DNA from: an uncultured Pseudokineococcus sp.
GTDB taxonomy: Bacteria > Actinomycetota > Actinomycetes > Actinomycetales > Quadrisphaeraceae
Length of the DNA stretch: 48,596 nucleotides
Direction: 5' to 3'
NCBI RefSeq assembly: GCF_947499845.1
Contig: NZ_CANMPM010000019.1
Span: 1 to 48,596 of the forward strand
Shown: in pieces, positions 25,596 to 34,250 of the stretch
How the letters are laid out: the number at the start of each line of letters is the position of its first letter
Position numbering within the stretch: the stretch's first letter is position 1
The notes under the pieces: model-generated
Told to the model about the DNA's origin: nothing
The model's database searches: none
Seen by the model: the letters and a program-made list of their open reading frames with translations, nothing else
Position numbers and translations under genes: made by a program

Positions 25596-25894
25596 GGGTC
25601 CTCCTGGTCCGGTCGGGCCCGCTCGGGCCACGACTCCTCCACGGCTGCGGCGGGCCTCGTGGGCCCGACCGGCCGCTGCCGTCGTCCGCCGGCGGCGGAC
25701 GACGTCCCCGACGAAGGCGCGAGGAGCGCGGCGCCAGGGCGGCGGCACCGTAACCCGTCTGACCGGTCGGTCCGGTTGGTCGCAGGTGTCCCGTCGGTGG
25801 CGGGGAGGTGACCGTGCGCCCCCCGCACCGGCGGGCGAGCGGGCGGTCGGGCGACGGTCTGCGGCGGCGCCACGGCGTGCGTAGGTTGACGGCC
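25596..25894. promoter_or_regulatory. Divergent promoter region of the 5'-nucleotidase and ArsA genes
   Basis: No gene is seen in this 299-base gap. Rightward: TAGGTT at 25882-25887, 7 bases before the ATG at 25895 (leaderless). Leftward: minus-strand TACGGT at 25752-25747 would give a leader of about 145 bases carrying a perfect 11-bp dyad (25680-25690 with 25694-25704). Confidence 0.55.
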
Positions 25895-26965
25895 ATGTCG
25901 TCCGCGCCCGACGCCGCCCCCGACACCGGCGACCGGCGAGGCGACGGGCGCGAGGGGCCGCCGCTGCTGTTCCCCGGCACGCGGCTGCACGTCGTCACCG
26001 GCAAGGGCGGCACGGGGAAGACGACCACGGCGGCCGCGCTGGCGCTGGCGCTCTCGCGCGGCGGTCGACGGGTGCTCCTGTGCGAGGTCGAGGACCGCCA
26101 GGGCGTCGCGCGCCTGTTCGGGCTGCCGCCGCTGCCGTACGAGGAGCGCACGATCGCGGCCACGCCGGGGGGCGGCGAGGTCGTGGCGCTGGCGATCGAG
26201 CCGCGGGCGGCGCTGCTCGAGTACCTCGACCTCTTCTACAAGCTCGGCCGGGCCGGGCGGGCGCTGGACCGGGTGGGCGCCATCGACTTCGCCACCACGG
26301 TCGCCCCCGGCGTCCGGGACGTCCTGCTCACCGGCAAGGTCTACGAGGCGGTGCGCCGCCGCGGGCGCGGGAGGGGCGCCGAGCGCGAGCACGCCTACGA
26401 CGCCGTGGTCCTCGACGCGCCGCCGACGGGGCGCATCGGCCGGTTCCTCAACGTCAACTCGGAGGTGTCCGGCATCGCCCGCGTGGGGCCGGTGGCGACG
26501 CAGGCCGAGTCGGTCATGCGGGTGATGCGCTCGGCGGCGGCCCGGGTGCACCTCGTCACGCTGCTCGAGGAGATGCCCGTGCAGGAGACCGTGGACGGCG
26601 TCGCCGAGCTCGAGGCGGCGCGGCTGCCCGTCGGCGCCGTCGTCGTCGACCAGGTGCGCTCGGACACCCTGCCGCTGGAGCTCCTCGACGACGCCCTCGC
26701 CGGCCGCGTGCCGGCCTCGGCGGTGCGCGACGGGCTCGTGGAGGCGCGCGTGGTGCGCCGCGACGCGTCGGGGGCCGGCGTCGTCGAGGGGCTGCTCGCC
26801 GAGGCGGCCGAGCACGACGAGCGCCTGGCGCTGCAGGACCGCGAGCAGGAGGCCCTCGTCGCCACCGGGCGACCGCTCGTCGAGCTGCCGCTGCTGCCCG
26901 GCGGCGTGGACGCCCGCGGGCTGGAGGTCCTCGCGGACCGCCTCGTCGAGCAGGGGCTGGCGTGA
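25895..26965 (+). CDS. ArsA/GET3-type anion-transporting ATPase homologue 1
   Basis: 356 aa from ATG 25895. P-loop GKGGTGKTT at residues 36-44, with both signature lysines of the deviant Walker A motif; switch-like CEVEDRQGVARLFG and DAPPTGRIGRFLN follow. Unlike the next protein it has EVED where ArsA/GET3 family members often have DPA. Rv3679 occupies this place in M. tuberculosis. The pair may form a heterodimer. The substrate (not arsenite by context; no arsB) is unknown. Stop overlaps the next start (GTGA). Confidence 0.9.
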   Translation: MSSAPDAAPDTGDRRGDGREGPPLLFPGTRLHVVTGKGGTGKTTTAAALALALSRGGRRVLLCEVEDRQGVARLFGLPPLPYEERTIAATPGGGEVVALAIEPRAALLEYLDLFYKLGRAGRALDRVGAIDFATTVAPGVRDVLLTGKVYEAVRRRGRGRGAEREHAYDAVVLDAPPTGRIGRFLNVNSEVSGIARVGPVATQAESVMRVMRSAAARVHLVTLLEEMPVQETVDGVAELEAARLPVGAVVVDQVRSDTLPLELLDDALAGRVPASAVRDGLVEARVVRRDASGAGVVEGLLAEAAEHDERLALQDREQEALVATGRPLVELPLLPGGVDARGLEVLADRLVEQGLA

Positions 26966-28203
26966 GCGCCGCTCCCGGGCGCGCGGCGTCGGGGCCCGCC
27001 GGCCCGGTGCTCGACGTGGACGCGCTCCTCGACGACCGCTCGACCTCGGTGCTCGTGTGCTGCGGCAGCGGCGGGGTCGGCAAGACGACGACGGCGGCCG
27101 CCCTGGCGGTCCGCGCCGCCGAGCGCGGGCGCCGGGTCGTCGTGCTGACGATCGACCCGGCGCGGCGGCTCGCGCAGTCGCTCGGCCTGGCGGAGCTCGA
27201 CAACACGCCCCGGCGCGTGGAGGACGTCGGCGCGGCGGCCGGCGGCAGCCTCGACGCGATGATGCTCGACATGAAGCGGACCTTCGACGACGTCGTCGAG
27301 GCCCACGCCAGCCCGGAGCGCGCCCGCGCCATCTTCGACAACCCCTTCTACGAGGCCATGTCGTCGTCCTTCTCGGGCACGAGCGAGTACATGGCCATGG
27401 AGAAGCTCGGCCAGCTGCGGGCCCGGGCGAGCGTGCCCGGCGGCGACGGCAGCGAGCCGTGGGACCTCGTCGTCGTCGACACGCCGCCGAGCCGGTCGGC
27501 GCTGGACTTCCTCGACGCCCCGCGCCGCCTGTCGAGCTTCCTCGACGGGCGCTTCATCCGCCTGCTGCTCGCGCCGGCGCGCGCGGGCGGGCGCGCCTAC
27601 GTGCGGGTGCTGTCGGGGGCGGTGAGCTCGGTGACCGGCGCCCTGTCGCGGATCCTCGGGGCGCAGTTCCTCGACGACCTGCAGTCCTTCGTCACGGGGC
27701 TGGACGCCGTCTTCGGCGGCTTCCGCGACCGCGCCGAGCGCACCTACGCGATGCTCGCCGGCCCGGGGACGGCCTTCCTCGTCGTCGCGACGCCGGACGA
27801 GGACGCGCTCCGGGAGGCCGCCTACTTCGTCGAGCGGCTCGGCGCCGACGGGATGCCCCTGGCGGGGCTGGTGCTCAACCGGGTGCAGACGACGGCGCTC
27901 CCCCGCCTGTCCGCCGAGCGCTCCTGGGCCGCGGTCGTGCACCTCGAGGGGCGCACGGCCGACGACGAGGAGGACGGCACGGCGCCCGAGGCGCTCTCGC
28001 GCGGCGAGCACGCCCTCGCGGCCGGGCTGCTGCGCCTGCACGCGGCGCGCATGTTCCGGCTGGAGCGCGAGCAGGAGCTCGCGGCGCGCTTCGGCCGCGA
28101 GCACCCGGACGTGGCGGTCGCGCAGGTGCCGGCGCGCCCCCGCGACGTGCACGACCTCGAGGGCCTGCGCGCCGTCGGCGTCGACCTCGGCGGGGCCGCC
28201 TGA
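26962..28203 (+). CDS. ArsA/GET3-type anion-transporting ATPase homologue 2
   Basis: 413 aa from GTG 26962. P-loop GSGGVGKTT at residues 35-43 (one signature Lys replaced by Ser), then TIDPARRLAQSLGL, typical of ArsA/GET3, and VVVDTPPSRSALDFLDAPRRL as the switch II/Walker B. A variable helical region (RFIRLLLAPARAGGRAYVRVL) may be the membrane or client binding part. The C-terminus has RLEREQELAARFGREHP and VPARPRDVHDLEGL. Rv3680 position. Coupled to homologue 1; likely partner subunits. Ends at tandem 27-bp dyads. Confidence 0.92.
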   Translation: MSAAPGRAASGPAGPVLDVDALLDDRSTSVLVCCGSGGVGKTTTAAALAVRAAERGRRVVVLTIDPARRLAQSLGLAELDNTPRRVEDVGAAAGGSLDAMMLDMKRTFDDVVEAHASPERARAIFDNPFYEAMSSSFSGTSEYMAMEKLGQLRARASVPGGDGSEPWDLVVVDTPPSRSALDFLDAPRRLSSFLDGRFIRLLLAPARAGGRAYVRVLSGAVSSVTGALSRILGAQFLDDLQSFVTGLDAVFGGFRDRAERTYAMLAGPGTAFLVVATPDEDALREAAYFVERLGADGMPLAGLVLNRVQTTALPRLSAERSWAAVVHLEGRTADDEEDGTAPEALSRGEHALAAGLLRLHAARMFRLEREQELAARFGREHPDVAVAQVPARPRDVHDLEGLRAVGVDLGGAA

Positions 28204-28284
28204 GAGGTCTCCGGTGGCGGAGCCGCCCCAGAGGGCTCCGGCGGCGGAGCCGCCCCAGAGGGCTCCGGCGCCGGAGCCGCCCCA
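28204..28284. repeat. Three tandem 27-bp repeats, each a dyad, between convergent genes
   Basis: Units at 28204-28230, 28231-28257 and 28258-28284 differ by a few bases. Each contains a GCTCC..GGAGC dyad; the third has an 18-base perfect palindrome (GGCTCCGGCGCCGGAGCC). They begin directly after the stop of ArsA homologue 2 and end 16 bases from the WhiB stop, so they can act as stacked bidirectional terminators. Confidence 0.85.
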
Positions 28285-28300
28285 GAGACGTCCGCGCCGG

Positions 28301-28663
28301 TCAGCCGCGGACGACGGCGAGCCGCGGCGCCGGCACGCCGGCGGCAGCGCGGTGCTCGTCGCGCGCGGTGAGCAGGACCTGGGTCCACGAGGTGACGTCG
28401 GGGCGGCGGCGCAGCAGGGCGCGGCGCTCGCGCTCGGTCATCCCGCCCCAGACGCCGAACTCCGTGCGGCTGTCCAGGGCGTCGGCGAGGCACTCGGTGC
28501 GCACCGGGCAGGAGCGGCAGACGAGCTTGGCGACGTTCTGCTCCGCACCGCGGACGAACAGGGCGTCCGGGTCGCCGCCACGGCAGGCGCCCTCGTCCAT
28601 CCAGCTGCGGTCCACGGACGTCGTGCCGGTCACGGCCTGCGCCGCGCTCGTCATGGCGGTCAT
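28301..28663 (-). CDS. whiB4: WhiB4/WblA-like iron-sulfur transcription regulator
   Basis: 120 aa from ATG 28663, with GAGGGG upstream. The four Fe-S ligands are Cys27, Cys49, Cys52 and Cys58 (C-x21-C-x2-C-x5-C), followed by the Wbl turn GVWGG (70-74) and the basic motif ERERRALLRRRPDVTSW. The FVRGAEQ and EFGVWGGMTERERRALL context is that of WhiB4/WblA. In M. tuberculosis Rv3681c (whiB4) lies between the ArsA genes and ponA2, as here. Redox-responsive control of neighbours is inferred from that family. Confidence 0.94.
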   Translation of the reverse strand: MTAMTSAAQAVTGTTSVDRSWMDEGACRGGDPDALFVRGAEQNVAKLVCRSCPVRTECLADALDSRTEFGVWGGMTERERRALLRRRPDVTSWTQVLLTARDEHRAAAGVPAPRLAVVRG

Positions 28664-28971
28664 CGCCACACCCCTCCCCCTCGGTGCCGCGGCGTCCCCG
28701 GCCCGCTGCTGGGCGGGCGCCGCACGGCGACGGTAGGCGCGGCGCGGGGCGCGGCGACAGGGTGCCGGGGGACCACCTGGGGACCAGATCTGCACGGTCC
28801 CCCACGGGTCGCGGGCTAGTCAGGACGGACTAGTCACCGCACGGCGCCTGGCTTTCTCACGCGGTCCCGCCTCGTCCGTACGGGCGACGGCGCGAGCACG
28901 GGAGGAGGTCGGCGCCCGACGCGGGAGCGCCGCTGCCCGGGCCCGTGCGGCGGCCACGTACCCTCGGTGGT
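28664..28971. promoter_or_regulatory. whiB4-ponA2 divergent control region
   Basis: This 308-base gap has no gene. It contains two inverted repeats: GGGGGACC (28766-28773) with GGTCCCCC (28795-28802) across 21 bases, and CTAGTC (28816-28821) with GACTAG (28828-28833) across 6. Rightward -10 TACCCT at 28959-28964 lies 7 bases before ponA2's ATG. A leftward -10 could not be fixed. Confidence 0.5.
28959..28971 (+). promoter_or_regulatory. Leaderless promoter -10 of ponA2
   Basis: TACCCT at 28959-28964, then 7 bases to the ATG at 28972; no Shine-Dalgarno in front. Confidence 0.6.
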
Positions 28972-31284
28972 ATGGCAGGACGACCGAGCAGCCCGCCCGG
29001 GGCCGACGCGCCCCGGGAGACCCCCGACGCGCGCCCTCCCCGCCGCACCCGCTCCGCCCGCGCCACCGCCGCCGGGTCGGCCGGCTCGGTCGGCACCGGC
29101 CTGGCCACGCTCGTCGGCGGCGGCGTCGTCGCGGGCCTGCTCGTCGCCGGGCTCGCCGTCCCCGTCGTCGCCACCGCGGGCGCCGGCGCGGACGCCGCCG
29201 TGGACATGTTCGAGGACCTGCCCACGCAGCTCGACCCCTCCGCGCTGCCGGTGCGGTCGACGATCCGCTACGCGGACGGCTCCCCCATGACCGGCTTCTA
29301 CGCGGAGAACCGGGTCATCGTGCCCCTCGACGCCGTGGCCCCGGTCATGAGCGACGCCGTGGTCGCCATCGAGGACTCGCGCTTCTACGAGCACGGCGGC
29401 GCGGACCCGCAGGGGATCGCGCGCGCCTTCGTCAACAACGTCACCGGTGGCGGCACCCAGGGCGCCTCGACGCTGACGCAGCAGTGGATCAAGAACGTGC
29501 TCCTGCAGCAGGCCCGCGAGGCCGGCGACGAGGACGCCGTCACCGCGCTGACGACGCCCAACGAGGCCCGCAAGGTCCGCGAGATCCGCCTCGCCATCGC
29601 GGCCGAGGAGGAGTACTCGAAGGACCAGATCCTCGAGAACTACCTCAACATCGCCCTCTTCGGCGCCAACACGTACGGCGTCGAGGCGGCGTCCGAGTAC
29701 TACTTCAGCAAGCCCGCCTCCGAGCTGGCCCTCCCGGACGCGGCGCTCCTCGCCGGGATGATCCAGAACCCCTCGTTCTACGAGCCGACGACGAACCCGC
29801 AGGACGCGCAGGACCGGCGCGACGTCGTCCTCGGCCGCATGCTCGAGCTGGGGAAGATCGACCAGGCGCAGCACGACGCCGCCGTCGCGGTGCCCATCGC
29901 CGACCAGCTGCGGATCGACAAGCCCGCGAACGGGTGCGCGCCGGCGGGGGCGACGGCCTACTTCTGCGACTACGTCGTCCAGACCATCCTCCAGGACCCC
30001 GCCTTCGGCGAGGACCGCGACGCCCGCGTGCGCGCCCTGTACCGCGGCGGCATCGACGTCACGACGACCCTCGAGAGCGGCCGTCAGTACGCCGCGTGGC
30101 AGCAGGTCCAGGACACCGTCCCCGTCGACGACTCCTCGCAGGTCGGCGCCACCCTCGTCTCCGTCGAGCCCGGCACCGGGAAGGTGCGGGCGATGGCGCA
30201 GAACCGGATCTACACGACGGCCCCCACCGACGAGCGCGGCTACACCAACATCAACTACAACGTCGACGAGGACCTCGGCGGCGGACGCGGTTTCCAGCCG
30301 GGCTCGAACTGGAAGCCCTTCACCCTCGCGACGTGGCTGAAGGAGGACAACACCCTCCGGGAGTCCGTGACGGCCGCCCCGCGCCGGACCGTGTTCCCCG
30401 CCTCGGACTTCCGGGCGTGCGGCAACCGCCTCGTCGACGACTGGGAGGTCCGCAACAGCGAGGGCACGGGCACGGGCCGGATGACGGTGCTGCAGGCCAC
30501 CTACGACTCCGTGAACACCGCCTACGCCTCGATGGCGACGGAGCTCGACCTCTGCGACATCCGCGCGACGGGGGAGAGCCTGGGCGCCCACCCGGCGTCC
30601 CCCGAGTCGGTGCCCGCGTCGCAGGACGGGCGACTGGGCGTGAACCCCGCCAACGTCCTCGGCTCGGACCCCGTCGCCCCGCTCACCATGGCAGCGGCCT
30701 ACGCCACCTTCGCCAGCGGCGGCACCTACTGCCCGCCGCGTCCGATCGAGAGCGTCGTCGACCGCGACGGCCAGCCGATCCAGCCCACGGTCGAGTCCTG
30801 CACCCAGCCCCTCGCGAGCGACGACCACACGAGCGAGCAGATCGCCAACACGGTGACGTACGCGCTCGAGAACGTCTTCACCCGTGGCACGGCGGAGCGC
30901 GTCGGCCGTCCCGACGGCCGGCCCGCGGCGGGCAAGACCGGCACGACCAACAAGATGGTGCAGACCTGGTTCTCCGGGTACACCCCCCAGCTGGCCACCA
31001 CGGCGTGGGTGGGGCACCCGGACGAGACCGCGACGTCGCTCAGCGACGAGCGCATCAAGGGGGTCCGGCGCACCGTCTACGGGTCCACCTACGCGGCGCC
31101 CATGTGGCGCGACTACATGGAGCAGGCGCTCGAGGGCCTGCCCGAGGAGGACTTCGGGCCGCCGGCGTGGGACCTCGTGGGCACCTTCTCGAGCTCCGAC
31201 AGCTCGAGCAGCTCGAGCAGCTCCTCGGACGGCGGCGAGGACCAGTCCTCCTCCAGCAGCTCCGGCGACGAGGGCGACGACTGA
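28972..31284 (+). CDS. ponA2: Class A penicillin-binding protein (PonA2-like)
   Basis: 770 aa. ATG 28972 (MAGRPSSPPG) is chosen over 28945 because of the leaderless -10. A basic cytoplasmic N-terminus and one TM segment (residues 45-70) are followed by a GT51 transglycosylase (IEDSRFYEHGG about 129-140; GGGTQGASTLTQQWIKN) and a transpeptidase with SNWK (Ser445, Lys448), SVN (513-515) and KTGT (Lys655). The last 45 residues are an acidic Ser/Asp repeat tail, without PASTA domains. Polymerises and cross-links peptidoglycan. Same neighbour order as Rv3681c-Rv3682. Confidence 0.96.
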   Translation: MAGRPSSPPGADAPRETPDARPPRRTRSARATAAGSAGSVGTGLATLVGGGVVAGLLVAGLAVPVVATAGAGADAAVDMFEDLPTQLDPSALPVRSTIRYADGSPMTGFYAENRVIVPLDAVAPVMSDAVVAIEDSRFYEHGGADPQGIARAFVNNVTGGGTQGASTLTQQWIKNVLLQQAREAGDEDAVTALTTPNEARKVREIRLAIAAEEEYSKDQILENYLNIALFGANTYGVEAASEYYFSKPASELALPDAALLAGMIQNPSFYEPTTNPQDAQDRRDVVLGRMLELGKIDQAQHDAAVAVPIADQLRIDKPANGCAPAGATAYFCDYVVQTILQDPAFGEDRDARVRALYRGGIDVTTTLESGRQYAAWQQVQDTVPVDDSSQVGATLVSVEPGTGKVRAMAQNRIYTTAPTDERGYTNINYNVDEDLGGGRGFQPGSNWKPFTLATWLKEDNTLRESVTAAPRRTVFPASDFRACGNRLVDDWEVRNSEGTGTGRMTVLQATYDSVNTAYASMATELDLCDIRATGESLGAHPASPESVPASQDGRLGVNPANVLGSDPVAPLTMAAAYATFASGGTYCPPRPIESVVDRDGQPIQPTVESCTQPLASDDHTSEQIANTVTYALENVFTRGTAERVGRPDGRPAAGKTGTTNKMVQTWFSGYTPQLATTAWVGHPDETATSLSDERIKGVRRTVYGSTYAAPMWRDYMEQALEGLPEEDFGPPAWDLVGTFSSSDSSSSSSSSSDGGEDQSSSSSSGDEGDD

Positions 31285-31305
31285 GCCGGGCCCGACCGGC
31301 ACGCC

Positions 31306-31337
31306 GAGGGCGTCCCACCCACGGGTGGGGCGCCCTC
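31306..31337. terminator. Bidirectional terminator between ponA2 and the GatB/YqeY gene
   Basis: Arms 31306-31320 and 31323-31337 pair at 14 of 15 positions over a 2-base gap, 21 bases after the ponA2 stop and 20 before the convergent gene's stop. Confidence 0.8.
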
Positions 31338-31356
31338 ACGGCGTCCGAGGGGGCCG

Positions 31357-31863
31357 TCAGCGGCCCTGGAGCTGCCGCCGCACCTCGGCGGCGACCCGGC
31401 CGCCCTCGGCCAGCTGGCCGACGCGGGGCCGCACGGCTCCCATGACGGAGCCCATGGCTCCCATGCCGGTGCGACCGGCGGCTGCCGCCGCGGCGACCTC
31501 CTCGGCGACGAGGGCGCTGAGCGCCGCGTCGTCGAGCTGCGCCGGCAGGTACTCGGCGATGACGGCCTCCTCGGCCGCCTCCCGCTGCGCGCGCTCGGCC
31601 CGGCCGGCGTCGGCGAAGGCGGTGGCGGACTCGCGTCGCTTCTTGGCCTCCGAGCGCAGGACGGCGAGCACCTCGTCGTCGGACAGCTCGCGTGCGCTCG
31701 TGCCGGACACCTCGGCGGTCCGCAGGGCCGTCAGGACCGAGCGCAGCGTCGTCGTCCGCAGCTCGTCGCGGGCGCGCATCGACGTCGTCAGGTCCTCGCG
31801 GAGGCGCGCCGCCGTGCCCCCGCCGTCGGCGCCGCCGGTGGTCCCCTCGCTGGGTGCGCTCAT
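31357..31863 (-). CDS. GatB/YqeY domain-containing protein
   Basis: 168 aa from ATG 31863 (MSAPSEGTTG). YqeY core: LREDLTTSMRARDELRTTTLRSVLTALRTAEVSG, DEVLAVLRSEAKKRRESATAF, IAEYLPAQLD and GAMGSVMGAVRPRVGQLAEGGRVAAEVRRQL. The domain is the tRNA-binding helical tail shared with GatB amidotransferase; free-standing proteins have no settled function. The first 20 residues are a Gly/Ser-rich lead. It is divergent from the metallophosphatase across only 27 bases. Confidence 0.93.
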   Translation of the reverse strand: MSAPSEGTTGGADGGGTAARLREDLTTSMRARDELRTTTLRSVLTALRTAEVSGTSARELSDDEVLAVLRSEAKKRRESATAFADAGRAERAQREAAEEAVIAEYLPAQLDDAALSALVAEEVAAAAAAGRTGMGAMGSVMGAVRPRVGQLAEGGRVAAEVRRQLQGR

Positions 31864-31890
31864 GGTGGTGATCACAGCACACTGGCCCGC
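31864..31890. promoter_or_regulatory. 27-bp back-to-back leaderless promoter region
   Basis: Rightward CACACT (31878-31883) lies 7 bases before the GTG at 31891; leftward TGTGAT (31876-31871) lies 7 bases before the ATG at 31863. Neither gene has a Shine-Dalgarno. Both promoters must therefore overlap within a very short stretch. Confidence 0.55.
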
Positions 31891-32904
31891 GTGACGTCCT
31901 CCTCGATGCCCCTCTCCTCCGGCCGGCCCCGCTCCGGGGCGGCGGCCGCCGCGCGAGGAGCGGCCCTGGGGCTCGCCGGGGTCGCGGGCGCGGGCGTCGC
32001 CGCCCTGGCGTGGGGCGCCGGGTACGAGGTGCGGGCGCCGCGCCTGCGGCGCGTCGAGGTGCCCGTCCTGCCGCCCGGGGCCCGGCCGCTGCGGGTGCTG
32101 CACCTGTCCGACCTGCACATGACGCCGGACCAGCGCGCCGTCCCCCGCTGGGTGGCGGGGCTCGCCGACCTCGAGCCCGACCTCGTCGTCGACACCGGCG
32201 ACAACCTGGCGGCGCTCGACGCGGTGCCGGCGGTCCTGCGCTCCCTCGACCGCCTCCTCGACCGGCCGGGCGTCTTCGTCCTCGGCAGCAACGACCGCTA
32301 CGTGCCGGGGCGCGTGAACCCGCTCGGCTACCTCGGCGGCCCCTCCCGGCTCGCCCCGCGCCGGCAGCCCCTGCCCACCGAGGACCTCGTGCGGGGCCTC
32401 GTCGACCGCGGCTGGGTCGACCTCGACGACGCGCGGACGACGCTCGAGCTGGGCGGCCTGCGCGTCGACCTCGTCGGCGTCGACGACGCGCACATCGGCC
32501 TCGACCACTACGACGTCGTCCGCGCGCCCGCCGACCCCTCCGCCGACCTCTCGCTCGGCGTGATGCACGCCCCCTACCGGCGCGTGCTCGACCCCATGGC
32601 GCGCGACGGCCTCGACCTGCTGCTCGCCGGCCACACGCACGGCGGGCAGGTCTGCGTCCCCTTCCTCGGGGCGCTGGTGACGAACTGCGACCTCCCCCGC
32701 CGCTGCGCGAGCGGCCTGCACCGCTGGCGCGCCGGCACCGGGCCCGTCGATCCCCCGGCCACCGACGGCGTCGGGACGGACGAGCGGACGGGCGAGACCT
32801 GGCTGCACGTCTCCGCGGGCCTCGGCACGTCGCCGTACGCGCGCGTCCGCTTCGCCTGCCCGCCGGAGGCCACGCTGCTGCGGCTGGTGCCGCGCGCCGG
32901 CTGA
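31891..32904 (+). CDS. Membrane-associated metallophosphoesterase (YkuE/YaeI-like)
   Basis: 337 aa from GTG 31891. An N-terminal hydrophobic anchor (GAALGLAGVAGAGVAALAWGAG, residues 22-44) precedes a calcineurin-like domain with the five metal-binding blocks: HLSDLHM, VDTGDN, LGSNDRY (GNHD equivalent with Ser replacing Gly-Asn), DAHIGLDHY and AGHTHGGQ. The YGEVRAP-style region after the anchor is typical of YkuE-type proteins. Rv3683 follows ponA2 in M. tuberculosis. Probable phosphodiesterase or phosphatase at the membrane; substrate unknown. Also has an inserted 25-residue GRVNPLGYLGGPSRLAPRRQ loop. Confidence 0.92.
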   Translation: MTSSSMPLSSGRPRSGAAAAARGAALGLAGVAGAGVAALAWGAGYEVRAPRLRRVEVPVLPPGARPLRVLHLSDLHMTPDQRAVPRWVAGLADLEPDLVVDTGDNLAALDAVPAVLRSLDRLLDRPGVFVLGSNDRYVPGRVNPLGYLGGPSRLAPRRQPLPTEDLVRGLVDRGWVDLDDARTTLELGGLRVDLVGVDDAHIGLDHYDVVRAPADPSADLSLGVMHAPYRRVLDPMARDGLDLLLAGHTHGGQVCVPFLGALVTNCDLPRRCASGLHRWRAGTGPVDPPATDGVGTDERTGETWLHVSAGLGTSPYARVRFACPPEATLLRLVPRAG

Positions 32905-32955
32905 GACCCGCGCCGCTCGCCGCCCCCGGGACCGACGACCGCTCCGGGGACGACG

Positions 32956-32987
32956 ACGGCCGGCCTCCCTGGTGGGAGACCGGCCGT
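32956..32987. terminator. Hairpin terminator downstream of tRNA-Pro
   Basis: Arms 32956-32969 and 32974-32987 pair at 13 of 14 positions over loop TGGT. It starts 5 bases after the tRNA CCA end (minus strand) and also lies 51 bases after the metallophosphatase stop. Confidence 0.8.
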
Positions 32988-32991
32988 CTGG

Positions 32992-33068
<77 letters not shown>

Positions 33069-33137
33069 GTGGAGCGGGGCAAGCCTAGCCGAGGCCGGGG
33101 GGTGCCCCGCACACCCGGTGGCGGGGCGTCCGCGACG

Positions 33138-34250
33138 TCAGGCGGCCGACAGCTCCGCGGCCACGAGCTCCGCGATCTGCGCCGTGTTGAGCGCCGCGCC
33201 CTTGCGCAGGTTGTCCCCGCAGACGAAGAGGTCGATGGCGTGCGGGAAGTCCAGCGACTGGCGCAGCCGGCCGACGAAGGTCGGGTCGGCGCCGACGACG
33301 TCGGCCGGCGTCGGGAAGTCGCCCTGCTCGGGGTCGTCGACGACGACGACGCTCGGCGCCTCGACGAGGGCCTGGCGGGCGTCCTCGACCGTGAGCGCCC
33401 GCTGGAAGACGGCGTGCACGGCGAGGGAGTGCGTCGTCACGACGGGCACCCGCACGCACGTGGCCGAGACCTTGAGGTCGGGGATGCCGAGGATCTTGCG
33501 GGACTCGTTGCGGACCTTGAGCTCCTCGCTCGACCAGCCGCCCTCCTTGGGCGAGCCCGCCCACGGCACGACGTTGAGGGCGAGCGGCGCGGGGAACGGC
33601 GACGGCGCCGAGCCGAGCTTCTCCTCCAGCGCGCCGCGCACGTCGCCCGAGCGCTGCCCGAGCGTCCGGTCGCCGCCGACGACGGCGAGCTCGTCGTAGA
33701 GCCGGTCCACACCGGGCTGACCTGCGCCGGAAGCGGCCTGGTAGGAGGCGACGACGAGCTCGGTGAGGCCCCACCCGTGGTGGAGGGCGCCGAGCGCGTC
33801 CATCATCGTCAGCGTCGTGCAGTTGGGGTTGCTGATGATCCCGCGGGGGCGGTTGCGCACCTGCGCGGGGTTCACCTCGGGCACGACGAGCGGGACGTCG
33901 GGGTCCATGCGGAAGGCGCCCGAGTTGTCGACGACGACGGCGCCGTGCTCGACGGCCACCGGCGCCCACCGCGCGGAGACCTCGTCGGGCACGTCGAACA
34001 TGGCGACGTCCACGCCGTCGAAGACCTCGGCGGTGAGCTCCTGCACGACGACGTCCTCGCCGCGGACCCGCAGCACCGTGCCGGCCGAGCGGGCCGACGC
34101 GACGAGGCGGATCTCGCCCCAGACGTCCTGGCGCTGGGACAGGATCCCGAGCATCACGGTGCCGACGGCCCCCGTGGCCCCCACGACGGCGAGGGTGGGG
34201 CGCCGCCCGCTGGTGCCTCCCGCGCGCGTGCTCTCCGTGCTCTGGCTCAT
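33138..34250 (-). CDS. asd: Aspartate-semialdehyde dehydrogenase
   Basis: 370 aa from ATG 34250, overlapping the ask stop (ATGA). NADP-binding motif [16 protein letters not shown] at residues 22-37, the substrate/active-site loop ISNPNCTT with the thioester-forming Cys144, [12 protein letters not shown], and the proton-relay His in RVPVVTTHS. It reduces aspartyl phosphate to aspartate semialdehyde, the branch point to lysine/DAP, threonine and methionine. The first 18 residues are a Ser/Thr/Gly-rich extension. Same gene pair as Rv3708c-Rv3709c. Confidence 0.97.
   Translation of the reverse strand: MSQSTESTRAGGTSGRRPTLAVVGATGAVGTVMLGILSQRQDVWGEIRLVASARSAGTVLRVRGEDVVVQELTAEVFDGVDVAMFDVPDEVSARWAPVAVEHGAVVVDNSGAFRMDPDVPLVVPEVNPAQVRNRPRGIISNPNCTTLTMMDALGALHHGWGLTELVVASYQAASGAGQPGVDRLYDELAVVGGDRTLGQRSGDVRGALEEKLGSAPSPFPAPLALNVVPWAGSPKEGGWSSEELKVRNESRKILGIPDLKVSATCVRVPVVTTHSLAVHAVFQRALTVEDARQALVEAPSVVVVDDPEQGDFPTPADVVGADPTFVGRLRQSLDFPHAIDLFVCGDNLRKGAALNTAQIAELVAAELSAA

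Noticed and set aside
23473-26163. Minus-strand open frame of about 896 codons over the 5'-nucleotidase
   Set aside because: Arg/Pro-rich shadow in another frame of the nucleotidase gene, which has all phosphoesterase motifs.
25895-28203. Arsenic-resistance operon
   Set aside because: Only ArsA-type ATPases are present; no arsB, arsC, arsR or arsD. The whiB4-ponA2 context is that of the housekeeping pair.
28204-28284. CRISPR-like array
   Set aside because: Units are contiguous, self-complementary and lack spacers; no cas genes nearby.
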